Shown here: positions 45,855-55,385 of the stretch, one piece after another | Layout of the letters: each line of letters begins with the position of its first letter | Position numbering within the stretch: the first letter of the stretch is position 1 | Origin: Fasciolopsis buskii | Taxonomy: Eukaryota; Platyhelminthes; Trematoda; Plagiorchiida; Fasciolidae | Direction: 5' to 3' | DNA: 64,000 nt | NCBI GenBank assembly: GCA_008360955.1 | Contig: LUCM01007372.1 | Span: 124,001-188,000, forward strand | Translations under genes and position numbers: made by a program | Notes under the pieces: generated by a model | What the model was told of the DNA's origin: nothing | Database searches by the model: none | What the model saw: only the letters and a program-made list of their open reading frames with translations

Positions 45855-46121
45855 GTGTGGAAAAAATGACAAGCAATGGAAAGCAAAGGAGCGAGTGCCA
45901 GTAAAGTGTACATGTGCTGTGATCAAACCACACCGGATCTATCACATATTGACTATGCTGAACGCGTGTTCGTCCAAATTCAGGATGATCAGTTTGCGGA
46001 TGATAATAAATTCGTTCTGACATACAAAGCAGGTTTTTTCTTTCTCAATGATAATAGTAATCACCTACCTAATTTATTCTTTTCGAACTTTTTTTCAACA
46101 CAACTGAGTCATCCGAGGTGA
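45855..46121 (+). pseudogene. CUB-like second-half exon, gene C, with premature stop
   Basis: After CGAGATTCAG, a phase-0 frame meets TGA at 45867, then reads on: M-C-C-D-Q-T-T-P-D-L-S-H-I-D-Y-A-E-R-V-F-V-Q, then D-D-N-K-F-V-L-T-Y-K-A-G. It is clearly related in protein and DNA to the gene A exon at 40581 (D-L-S-H-I..A-R-R-I-L) and to 48517 (P-D-L-S-F-I). It ends with a tail rich in F/N and a stop at 46119, or is spliced at AAAGCAG|GTTTTT. The neighbouring first half at 45.05-45.21 kb is also broken, so gene C looks like a pseudogene. Confidence 0.45.
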
Positions 46122-47155
46122 GGTGATAATAAACAAAAAACTCTCCAACTAGATGTTCAATATAGAAGTAACTTCTTCCGGTAGCGTAAGGAACGAGCTT
46201 GAATTGAAATTGGGGAACGTTAACAGACACGTCGTCCTATGCACCATGAAATGTCCCGGACATCTGTGTTCATTCAAATAAAAACAGCTCACGTTTATTG
46301 ATTGCACACGCGTATTCACTTATCATGCTAGTATAACTCTGTGGAAATGGGCAAATGACCGTCCGAATTTCTGCATTGGGATGGTAGTAAACAAGATAAA
46401 AAATTAGCCCTCGTTTTATAGTATTTCTCCGTAAGATTAACAATCTGTTGATAAAATTAGTTAAAACCCAAATGCTAATGCGAATAAGCCATAAAATGTT
46501 TAAGTTCAATACTTTCAGATCAGCTATCAAATGCCTGTAGGAAACGTCGCGGATTATGATGCACGTAAAATTTCTCCTGCTAATATTCTGACAATGCAAG
46601 CATTAGTCAGTTCATAGAAAGTGCGGACAAATATTGTTGACGCATTTAGACTTATTATTATCCGTTTGTAGAGTTGGTTAAGGCCAGTTTAACATGAATG
46701 ACCCTGACTGTCAAGTTAAACTAGTCTGAACAGGGCTTTGATAAATTCTTATGCCCGTTTGGAGAGAGCTATTGTAGTTGTTACTCATCAATGCCGGCAG
46801 ACTCGCTTATTCAACGGGAGAACTTATTTTTTCGAGTAATCTTCCAAGAGTTACACGCACATACAAACCGAAGTTAATTAGAAAGGAACGGGGACATTTT
46901 TCATTACCTGGAGTATGACAATAACGACATGTAATGGGTTGGAGAATTTTTATCTTTTCGTTAAGGTGGAGCTCACACTAGGGTCACTGAAGGGCACTGA
47001 CTTAGTTTCTTACATCGTTCTCATGACAGTGAAGCAGTGAAGTAAATATAGTGAAATGCTGTGACATCCCAGTGTTGGAGATATTAGACTGATCATAAAG
47101 CCGACCGATTTATTTTTATGTGGCTAAACATACCCAGAGTTTAAAAAATAATTAG
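46122..47155. other. Unrecognised; weak CUB-strand-like frame at 46518-46612
   Basis: The frame V-A-D-Y-D-A-R-K-I-S-P-A-N-I-L-T-M resembles the C-x-Y...A-P...L.L strand of first halves but lacks Cys and a donor. Confidence 0.2.
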
Positions 47156-47278
47156 GCCACTACGTACTATAATATCACACAAATCGACCATGCGAAGCGT
47201 GTATTTTGCATGAAGTCAACCACATCTAAAAGTGGTTTCAAAGTTATTTGTGTTGTTGATAAAATTTTTCGGCAATAA
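47156..47278 (+). pseudogene. CUB-like second-half relic
   Basis: The frame reads Y-N-I-T-Q-I-D-H-A-K-R-V-F-C-M-K-S then S-G-F-K-V-I-C-V-V. It parallels the gene C exon (S-H-I-D-Y-A-E-R-V-F-V...F-V-L-T-Y). A TAG at 47153 cuts the frame just upstream, and no cysteine pair precedes it, so this is a fragment of a duplicated exon. Confidence 0.4.
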
Positions 47279-47592
47279 TTGTTTTCTTCATTATTGAGGT
47301 GAATTATTATCCATGTTTTGTACACCTCTGTCGGAAGCTGGAGAAAAAACAGACTCTTCATGTGTCATTGGATAGAGAATGTGGAATGGCTGCAAAATAA
47401 GCCAGAAAATAGAACTTTCCTGTGATATTTTGGACAATCCTGAAAGCTTCTCTTTGGCGACTCGTTAATTTTGTTGGGAGTGTATGGCAAATGGGGACAA
47501 ATAACACAGAATGTATAATTCTTAACGATGTTTTCCCTGCCAGCCGTCTAAACTGTTTATTCTGACACGAGTAAAACGAGATAAGCTATTCA

Positions 47593-47814
47593 GTGGAAGA
47601 AAACAGAGAGAATTGTGGATGGGATAGATTTGTCGCTGCAGTGACAGACAGCTGTCAAATTTTAGGGATAAAAGCGATACAAAAGCAGACTATAATAGGA
47701 TTTAGTAAACTTGTTAGTTTTTGCCGAGTCGCTGTTTTCCAAACTGACACAAGCCGTGTGAAGGCAGCCTTGGGTTTGGTTTACGTACCACATGAAAAAC
47801 GCACCACAACTTAA
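47593..47814 (+). CDS. CUB-like second-half exon candidate
   Basis: A 73-codon frame contains N-C-G-W-D-R-F, D-S-C-Q-I-L-G-I, then F-C-R-V-A-V-F-Q-T-D-T-S and A-A-L-G-L-V-Y-V-P. The last part fits the closing CUB strands (V.F.TD.S....G.Y). It stops soon after, as other second halves do. The acceptor is not evident; the start used is the first ATG-type codon of the frame and is not meant as a real initiation site. Confidence 0.25.
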   Translation: MEENRENCGWDRFVAAVTDSCQILGIKAIQKQTIIGFSKLVSFCRVAVFQTDTSRVKAALGLVYVPHEKRTTT

Positions 47815-48516
47815 ATCTTGATGCTGTCCAAGACGTATTTTATTTCTTAACGTGATAATTTCATTTTCTGCCTATGAAATAGATACGGAAATGGGCGCGG
47901 TAAAATTTCTCAGTATGTGAGGCAAAGATAGTTTCGTATTCCAACGGCTGAAAACCAACTCAAATTAATCAAGAAAATACTGAATGAGAGTGGTGGTCCC
48001 CTCAATCGCCGGTACTTATCAGTGATATATTTCCAACAATGAACGAGCCAGACTGTTGTGAGTGCATTTCGCTTGGTTATCCCTAACGCGATCACAATGC
48101 GTTATGGTGGCGATAAGCTTATGATGGGTAAAATGGAATACCTAAGCTGTCTACTAGCCAATCTGATTATGAAAAATTTTCGCAGGGGCCCATCGAAATG
48201 CAAACTCAAATATTCTTTTCTTTTGACTGTTGCGCGCTGGCTGGGAGGGCAGGAAGTAGAGTACTTCAATTCATAAGTCCCAAGAATACTCACGCGTAGC
48301 ATGCGGAGTTAGTGTGTATTATAATGTTTGACGCACTACACTCAGAACTACACCTTTCATGTACATCAGTCCCAGGTGAAATTATTGTACACTCACTGTT
48401 TGATAGACAAAACCCCAACCGTATTAGAGCAACGGTTTTTTCCATTGCTCAGGATTATTGTGATTTATCTCTATGATAAATAAACAAATGAAAAATTAAA
48501 ATTATTCGGTCCTAAG
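47815..48516. other. Unrecognised; weak strand-like frame at 48058-48276
   Basis: S-A-F-R-L-V-I-P-N-A-I-T-M-R-Y could be a decayed first-half strand. No Cys or donor. Confidence 0.2.
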
Positions 48517-48768
48517 AAAGCCCAAGCAAAAGGGACCAGTGAGAACATGGGCATAGCTATCCGGGCGCATCTACTGGGTATACCAGTTCCCGATTTGTCG
48601 TTTATCATGAGGGCGATCAAATTATTTGTGCGCATAAAAGGACTTGATTTTGCACGGGAAGACGGTTTCGTTCTCGATTACAAAGCAGATTTGTTTCTCC
48701 GAAATGAAATAATCTATTTTTGTATCATTAAATGGGAAATCTACCTAATCGTACGTTGCTCCCCTTAA
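48517..48768 (+). CDS. CUB-like second-half exon, gene E
   Basis: The frame opens in phase 0 after TTCGGTCCTAAG and reads K-A-Q-A-K-G-T-S-E-N-M-G, G-I-P-V-P-D-L-S-F-I-M-R-A-I-K-L-F-V-R-I, then R-E-D-G-F-V-L-D-Y-K-A-D. It is the third member of the set with 40581 and 45855; the shared S-K-A..E-N-V-G-like stretch upstream of P-D-L-S shows that homology covers the whole exon. Both CUB cysteines of this half are missing (the fourth lies at the L-L-G-I-P position), which would lose a disulfide. It ends with a hydrophobic tail and a stop. Functional status unclear. Confidence 0.4.
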   Translation, partial: KAQAKGTSENMGIAIRAHLLGIPVPDLSFIMRAIKLFVRIKGLDFAREDGFVLDYKADLFLRNEIIYFCIIKWEIYLIVRCSP

Positions 48769-49507
48769 AAATATTCAGTTTTTTCATTTATCTTGCAAGC
48801 TGATTCAGTTTCAGGCTCGAATCACAATATGCCACTGCTTCTACTCTTGATTTCAGCGTTTTTTTGGACGTAGCATTGCACTCCGGCAAGGATGAGTACC
48901 TTGGAAAGCCAGCTTTGTTAGCCGTTCTTAGCAATCTGATAGAATTTAATTTTTTGATATGGTTTCTTTTTCCGAACAGAGTGACATTTTTACCGTTAAA
49001 ACGAAAATGTAGAATAGAAAAGACTGTCCATTCGAACCAGGAAATCTTCATAATTTCTGTACTTTTCCTATCTGTTATTGAACTGATGAAGTGCTCACGA
49101 TTCCTAAGGAATATTTCTGTTCCGAATGTTGCCTTTCATTTTTAACCCATAACGTTATAATGTCTGCTAAATACTATGTTCCACTTGGTTGTAATTATTA
49201 CTGATAACTGGCATACGGGAATGGAAAACCTTTAAGGTCATTTAACCGTGCTTATTCAATACATCACGTCAACTATAGTGCAAAAAATGAAAGTAGAAAA
49301 AGTAGATTTTTAACAGAATACGGTTGCAGGAAACGTTGAACGGAACTCAAGAGTGCCTGTGTTGATCTCATTTCCTTCTGACAAGAGTTCATTTGTTATG
49401 GTACCATGCACTGGGCATTCAAAGTGCGCAAGTTCTCGTTCCATATGCCCGAAGGTTTGGTGAGCACCAAAGTGAAATTTCAATGAGAATGATTTGAGGT
49501 ATACATT
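48769..49507. other. Unrecognised
   Basis: A 93-codon plus frame (48864-49145) shows no domain. No repeat seen. Confidence 0.3.
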
Positions 49508-49585
49508 CTTTCAAGGTCGTTCAACTTTCCCATTTGGCAATCTACCGTCAGCAGCAAAGACAGCCTAGAAAATGATATACACTTC
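49508..49585 (+). mobile_element. tRNA-SINE family 1, tail fragment
   Basis: GTTCAACTTTCCCATTTGGC, AATCTACCGTCAGCAGC, AGAAAATGATATACACTTCT: body and tail order of the family, head absent. Confidence 0.5.
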
Positions 49586-49682
49586 TGCTCCATTGAAAAG
49601 AGGAGGCTATTTGAAACATATGGCAATGAGATGCTACTCCACCTTTGATTACACCTGTTTAGTTTGCGGAGTCCAGGCTTGT

Positions 49683-50757
49683 CAAAATGCGTGCTAAATA
49701 TGGGACTGTGGAGTTCCTACAGATATTGGTTCTAGATGGTATGGAACGAAAAGCGGATCGTGTTGAAATATGAGCGCAGCACTTTGGAATATCGTTGTGC
49801 AGAGAATCCGTCGGGTCTGATAGTATTTTGTGAGCAAATTTCTCAAATGCTGATAAATGCTAATCACAAAGATTAAAGGACACCTCAAGTAGTGGTATGA
49901 AAGCCACACGGCTAATAATTGCTACTCTCCGGCGAACAGTCTTAAAGTGCTTTTTAAGTAAACCTGGAAAAATATCAGGAGGACAGTGGAGAAGGATTGG
50001 AAAAACACATTAGTATACAAATCGGGAGATGGTGCTTAGTTTCACTGTGTAGTGTCGAAGTTTTCTGATTTGAAATGAGAACCGTCGGAAATTCTTTACA
50101 CAGGTGGAATTTTATCAATAGTAACTCCTAGATATTTCACAGAATCAAACCTGGTTAGTGTTTGTGAGTTGATGAGAGAAGTTTTGAATGGGTAGACGGA
50201 CGGGAGAGAGAGAACAGACATTCGAAACATTTAGATGTGTTGAGATTTAAACCAGGTTGTGCGGCGAAATCGTAGATAGAAGATAGATTGTTGGAAAAAC
50301 TTTGATCGTCATCGTTGTTCGCAACGTCTTGAGAGAAAGCAACATCAACGGCATACTTAATTAGATAGGTCGTTGCTGTAAGTGGAGGAGAGAAATGGTG
50401 GAAGAACAGCACCCTGTAGCACGCCTGATTTGTTAATCAACGGTTTTTAAGTATGCTTTGGTCGTCTCTGTGAAACGTTTGACATTGTGATTCAGCAGCG
50501 GTTCAAAACAGAAATAAGCAGATGCATGCGAAACAGATTTTTGAACATCACTAATCCTGTTATATGAAAAACTTTCAGAGGCGAATTCGGATTTTATCTG
50601 TTTGCTTGAAGGAATGGGAAGCTGGCCTGGAGTATATCTTGGACCCTGGCTGAAGACTAGTTGAGTTGAGTGCGCGTAGCTTCCAGGAAAATAAATCAGG
50701 GTGTTTGGCAATAACTCTGTTTAAAATGAAGTTGAGAAAACACAAGTTGGCGAACAA
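49683..50757 (-). pseudogene. LINE post-endonuclease and RT thumb remnant (copy 1)
   Basis: The region resumes with K-H-P-D-L-F-S-W-K-L-R-A (compare N-H-P-D-L-F-S-L-K-L-R-A at 25.5 kb) and A-Y-L-K-T-V-D, and then joins directly to the Q-I-R-R-A-T-G-C-C-like segment that in the plus element follows motif A by about 70 nt. About 0.95 kb, with RT motifs 1 to A, is missing. Motif C reads I-K-Y-A-V-D-V-A-F as in the plus element, so the loss of the first Asp predates separation. A one-base deletion near 50200 breaks the thumb frame here but not in copy 2. Confidence 0.7.
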
Positions 50758-50769
50758 GCTCGTTTTCAG

Positions 50770-51239
50770 TGATTCGTACTCATGCCATTACATCACTATA
50801 TATATCTTGACAAAATATTTTCACTATAGGAAGGATTGGATTAGTCATTTACAAATATGGATGGGGAAGGGATTTGTGGTGTTAATTGTTTTGTTGTCTA
50901 GGGTTTGTATTGGGACGGGGGGTGGGCCAAGGGAGTTGAAGCGCAACCACAAACTGTTTTTGAGAACAAAGTGGAGGATTGTGAAGACGGATTGCGACAG
51001 CTTCCGCAGTGCTCAAGAGGTGACACTTTGCCAACCTGAATTGTTGTCCTCTGACCTTATACAGGGTCCGGAAAGCTTGCGTCACATTCACGGTGTGGTT
51101 AGTCTGTGCTAGATGTGAAACAACTGCGCTACTAAGTGACTTAATTGTTCCAGTGCCTAATCATGCCGGGTGGTGCTCACTTATACACGTTTCACAGTTA
51201 AAATCGCCTCCCTGTAGATAGCCATGCTTTGTGTGAAGA
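50770..51239 (-). pseudogene. Penelope-like GIY-YIG endonuclease fragment inserted in LINE copy 1
   Basis: The minus frame at 51091-50882 reads Q-A-F-R-T-L-Y-K-V-R-G, S-T-A-E-A-V-A-I-R-L-H-N-P-P-L-C-S-Q-K and L-Q-L-P-W-P. These are the C-terminal landmarks of PLE proteins (AF..IY.V, AEA.AIR...P.LC.QK, L.LPWP). Further upstream the same strand gives G-Y-L-Q-G and C-I-S-E-H-H-P-A, which fit the YIG and R-x-x-EH regions of the endonuclease. The segment interrupts the LINE exactly after the S-P-T-R/A-H-Q-R point that is contiguous in the 24.6-kb element. Confidence 0.65.
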
Positions 51240-51930
51240 TTATCTTTGGTGGGCGAAAAGCAGAAGTCTGTCAAGTCGGACAGTCAGTGTTCTGGTAGGT
51301 GTATTATTCGAATGTCCTACAATAATAGGCCAATTATAATCAAAAATTAGAACAGTAAATGGCAGAAAAGTATCTAAATAACTTGTGATGTCGTGCTGTG
51401 AACTAAAATAACCTATGAATAGGTCCACTACAATCGTACTTGCCCGGTGGGAATACTTGGTATGACATCTAGCGGCGAGAAAGTCAGTTCTGATGATTCC
51501 TAACAAGGATGAAACAACTGTACAGTGCTTCCATCGTTTCTTTATGGTGAGTTGAGTGATGATATCACATGGTGAATTATTTCATTTAAAGTCAGTTCTA
51601 TTAAGCGAGTGCGTGTAAATAACTTCGGACTTGCCAGATCAAGGAGAGTTTGTTTGCTGTCGCACTACCGCCAGTCTTCTTCATGCATGAACCTCTGTCC
51701 TGACGGTGGAGTCCGAAGCTGTCCATCGACACGAGTGACTCAGCAATATCGAGGTTCAGCCGCGACTATTGTGCGATCACACGAGTGTGAACATGAATAG
51801 ATGATTGCAGTAGGAATCCCAGATCCGACATTTTCGTAAACAGATAACGAATGTTGGTACTCAACAATGCCGGAGTGGGTATCTTGGCCGGTGGGAGTGC
51901 ATTCAAGAGCTGCCTACCAGTCAGCACAAT
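51240..51930 (-). pseudogene. LINE endonuclease remnant (copy 1)
   Basis: The minus frames cover the same region as 24.9-25.5 kb. 51506-51240 reads I-I-R-T-D-F-L-A-A-R-C-H then F-S-S-Q-H-D-I-T-S-Y and W-P-I-I-V-G-H-S-N-N, where the catalytic D-F-N of G-D-F-N is changed to H-S-N. Upstream, the E-S-W-L motif is interrupted by a TAG codon (seen as ACAATAGTCGCGG). Endonuclease activity is lost. Confidence 0.7.
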
Positions 51931-52130
51931 TGTCGCTTATATATATTAGAAGATCTTTGACCTAACACACTGTGTGATCGCAATCCATGTTAAGATGTAA
52001 AGAGGATTTTGGGCGTCAATATTTGCGACCGGTTTTAACTGCGAATGAAGTCCATTATGAAGAAAAATCCCGCAATAGTACAACAAAATAATGGTGACAT
52101 TGAATCGTAGCGTAGTCAATCAAGGGTGTT

Positions 52131-53099
52131 CGGGAAGAGGTAAAAGGGATTTAAATTTGTACCAATCTGACAAACATACATCTGGTTGTGGAATGTAAGA
52201 CAAATGAGCTCATGTAAAATTGATTAAATTTCAGATCTATATAAATAAGATCCCAGTTTGTCAATGCGATGGTATTTCGTAGTTGTTCTGACATAATTTG
52301 AGCCAGTTTTCACATGATTCCAAAACACAGCCGAAATTTTTCGACCGGAATTCTAGGTCAAAGCTTTATTCTGTAAAGGATTCCCAGCATTGTTAGACCT
52401 GAGCGGTACTCCTTTTAGAGAAGGATTGGGGAACAATCAAGTAGCGATTTGATCCCAAACGGGAATTTTGTTTGGCACCGTACGCGTAAGAATTTCATCG
52501 GGTAAAAATATCGGGTTACCGAATAAAATCAAGACTGGTTCGCGCAATAAAAATTGTATTGCAAACTCTCGCACCGAGAACCGATGTTAGCAGCTTAGTT
52601 AGGGTTTCATGGATCCCACAAATACGAACATCCTTAAGGTTGCTACTTTAAGTACTTGATCGAATCATCGCCAGTATCTCACAGTCAAATTTGTCTTGTC
52701 TTTTATCGGGAAGGAATCTCTCATTGCCTCCTAAGATTCTCAAACCCCGAAGGTCATATCGTGAGTAGTGACATCCAGTCGGTATGAGCAATCCAGATTC
52801 GACAAAAAATCGATAAGTACTTAATCAGATCAAATACATCAAACGAGATGGACCAACCAAAGAGTGACCCGAACAACCAAGGAAATAATGACAATCGCAC
52901 AGACTTAAATATGGGTGCAAAATAGCGCATTCATGGTTTCCTTATGTAATGCTGAGGAATTTCTCTACAACTTATAAACAGTCACGGAATTTTCCTCACT
53001 TTTGCTACCGCTTCATGGCCAGTAAAAGTCCACTGAACCACCGGTGGTCATTTGATCTAATTCTGATCGCTGGATTCATATTGGAACCGAGCGCAAACT
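52131..53099. other. Unrecognised
   Basis: Possibly more of the old LINE 5' region at its start; no gene seen. Confidence 0.3.
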
Positions 53100-53212
53100 G
53101 CTGCCAAAAGATCTGTGCATGTGCCTTACTCATCTCTCACTGAATTTCTGCCGGTTGATTTCTTGCTTGGAACTTCATCTGAGACCTGGTATGGCCTTGT
53201 CATTTGTGTCTA
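53100..53212 (+). CDS. CUB-like first-half exon, gene F
   Basis: The frame reads L-C-M-C-L-T-H-L-S-L, then F-C-R-L-I-S-C-L-E-L-H-L-R-P-G-M-A-L-S-F-V-S-K-I. The order Cys, Cys-x-x-strand, R-P-G, hydrophobic strand fits the end of a CUB first half, where P-G before the strand is common. The expected phase-0 donor is off by one base (ATCAGGA|GTATAT). The acceptor is unclear (CTGCCAAAAG is possible). A phase-0 second-half candidate follows only 0.2 kb downstream. Confidence 0.35.
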
Positions 53213-53427
53213 AGATCAGGAGTATATTTACTTCTTACGTTTACCAGCTTGCTTCCCCTCATACGAGCGCTCACGGATGCGATGTGAAACGGATCAGTGT
53301 GGAGTTAGAAACCTACATTTAGTGACTGTTTCTATTTCACAACTCGGTTGAAACGGTTCGGTATTCATCTCTGATATCCAGAATATGTGTCGACTTCACA
53401 CTGTACTTTTAAAAATTAAGTGTGCAG

Positions 53428-53649
53428 GGTATTTTGGTTTCCAATGAATGTAAAGTTCCTCTATTTGGACATTCTTTACGACTTTCTGCTACGAAATATG
53501 CTTTAAATGAAAGTCGAAATATCAAATATCAATCGAAACCGATGCACGAAGTTGCAACAACTCGATATCAAATGATGCCAACGGTCAAAACAAGTGTTGG
53601 AATCAATTTGCTCGGCTATTACATGCTTCTGACAACGGGTTTTTTTTGA
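53428..53649 (+). CDS. CUB-like second-half exon, gene F
   Basis: Acceptor AATTAAGTGTGCAG opens a phase-0 frame, as in genes A and B. It reads G-I-L-V-S-N-E-C-K-V-P-L-F-G (third Cys), then V-A-T-T-R-Y-Q-M-M-P-T-V-K-T-S-V-G-I-N-L-L-G-Y-Y-M-L, which fits the closing strands of a CUB domain (S..R.M..V.T..G.N..GY). It ends L-L-T-T-G-F-F and a stop; the tail ending in G-F and a T-run is like the B and C second halves. The fourth cysteine is absent. Confidence 0.35.
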   Translation, partial: GILVSNECKVPLFGHSLRLSATKYALNESRNIKYQSKPMHEVATTRYQMMPTVKTSVGINLLGYYMLLTTGFF

Positions 53650-54437
53650 ATTGCACTACATATTCTGAAAAGGGGTTGTTTGCCTGTTTCAGTAGCGCCA
53701 ACCAATCGATATAAGTTTCTCATAAACTAAAACTCACAGTGTTTGCCAACTAGTGTATTCCGGTTATCGTCATTCTCCGTCTTAGAACCTAACAAGAAAA
53801 TGGCTTGATTCGTTACGTCTCTTTTTTTCCATCGAAGTTATTCATCATGTGATGTCAACGCTCAACTCAGCATTAAGAGACCATGGAACCACGGTGCCGC
53901 TGCTGCATCCTAACGAGGACATAAATAGTATATATATGCATAATTAAACGCAACATGCTGATATTCCTATACCCGAAAAGCTCGTGATGTGATCTTTCTA
54001 TCACACCCGCCAGCTGCAATCAGATACCGTTGGTACTTAAATCCATAAGCTGTCTCTAACTGATCATCTGTAAAGGGTGACTACAAGCATTGGATGCTAC
54101 CAGCTGTTTTCAAGTGCATCCTAATGCACCGCCCTATGATTTTCAGTATTTATTTGAACTCAGAAGGCTCATGCGATAGACTGCTAAGTCCAATATAGTA
54201 CTATATCTTTGAATGATACTATCCCACCTCCCCGATACATGTCCCAAGATTATGCGTCAGCCTCAAATACAGCGCTATAATCACATCGTTCTCGAAAGCT
54301 TTTAACCTTTGAGTCCAGAAAACTAAAGTTCGGCGGAAAATTTCACAACTGCTTGTCAACAGCTCTGCACTATTTTTTAAAGTTGTAGCCTCTTCTCTAT
54401 TTCCTCGCAAATGCTTAGTCTTATCGCTTAATTCACG
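53650..54437. other. Unrecognised
   Basis: Contains a short TA run near 53925-53938. Upstream PLE motifs were not found here. Confidence 0.3.
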
Positions 54438-55385
54438 TTGCTTAAGCATTATTTTGACAACATTTTAGTTTTTGCCGATGAGAAGCAATTTCTCGAATTC
54501 TTCAATCAAATGAGCACAATACACCCAGACCTTTCAGCCACACAGGAAAGCGAAAACCGTAACAGACTAGCCTTCCTAGATATCTTGGCGACTAGATGTC
54601 CGGATGCGACAATACAAATGACAGTTCACCTTTGAGTGGGCAGTACATTCCGTTCGCCAGCTTTGCACCGGTTACCTACAAACGGGGTCTCGTAAAACAC
54701 TATAGGGCCCGAAACTTCCTCAGTGCAAATCAAGCGCAGACGAAAAAGGAGTTCCTAACGGAGACTCACAGGGCAGACGGATACTCTGATAAGTTTACGA
54801 GATTCACAAGAGAAAGTGACCCAAAGGAACTCCAGTTGATTTAAGAGAAAGAAAACCAGTCATGATTTCTCTATGATTCAAGGATGATAAACTGTTCAAC
54901 CAAACCAGCCAAAACCTCGAGCGTGCGCCAACGCGTACCTACTTTTCTGCTGAACTGAACACTGAACACACTTCCAAGGGACTGGATCTCAACAGCAATC
55001 GACAAAGGTGCTCGACCTAAACGCCTCTCTTATAATTTTCCATTTAACCTGCTGCATCGGTGATGCATACATAAACATATCGGATGGGTGCCTCGATCAG
55101 CGAATGGAAGTATGTGCCCAATTGACTAGTGAAACAGTTTACTCCCCCTTCACCAGCCCAAAAGACTAACATTAGAAACCCGACCTTCAATTATGAGACA
55201 CCTTATGATCTTCGGTTACCGTATTGACCCCGGCCGAGCATTTCAAGTTATCCTACAGAACCGTAACTCAAGCCTGCCGATCATCTGTGAGGCTTTATCG
55301 GCCAACAGACTAAGGCCACAACCGTGTGCGCAAAAACGGGTGACCCACAGTGTGTGCCTGCCCTGGCGTTAGCTAGAAGGCTTTC
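54438..55385 (+). pseudogene. Penelope-like element: RT C-terminus plus GIY-YIG endonuclease, degenerate
   Basis: The frame at 54438 reads H-Y-F-D-N-I-L-V-F-A-D-E (family R-Y-V-D-D-T/I, catalytic Asp pair reduced to D-N), I-H-P-D-L-S-A-T-Q-E, and R-L-A-F-L-D-I-L-A-T-R, a PLE hallmark. A frameshift near 54630 leads to S-G-Q-Y-I-P-F-A-S-F-A-P and K-R-G-L-V-K-H-Y-R-A-R (family Y.NF.S..P...KRG.V...). After several stops, about 55045-55120 gives C-C-I-G-D-A-Y-I-N-I-S-D-G-C-L-D-Q-R-M (YIG region of the nuclease), and 55240-55385 gives A-F-Q-V-I-L-Q then P-C-A-Q-K-R and C-L-P-W. It is an inactive relic; the 5' RT part and terminal repeats are not seen. Confidence 0.65.

Larger units (their letters stand above)
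49678..52130 (-). mobile_element. CR1/L2-like LINE, copy 1, internally deleted, with PLE insert
   Basis: On the minus strand, from 51988 down to 49683, this runs: endonuclease remnant, about 0.5 kb insert with Penelope-like sequence (about 51240-50740), post-endonuclease region, then a jump across most of the RT (junction near 50450) to the thumb region and 3' part. It is nearly identical to 60185-62491; I noticed about ten differences in 2.3 kb by eye. From 51989 to about 52130 it is still homologous to the other LINEs but only loosely. The 3' end stops at about 49680, some 90 nt short of copy 2, unusual for LINEs, which are normally 5'-truncated. Confidence 0.8.

Noticed and set aside
50666..51112. 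148-codon plus frame (also at 61169-61615)
   Set aside because: It is antisense to the LINE and PLE insert, whose minus-strand frames carry recognisable motifs.
51609..51800. Plus frame repeated at 62112-62303
   Set aside because: Antisense shadow of the LINE endonuclease region.
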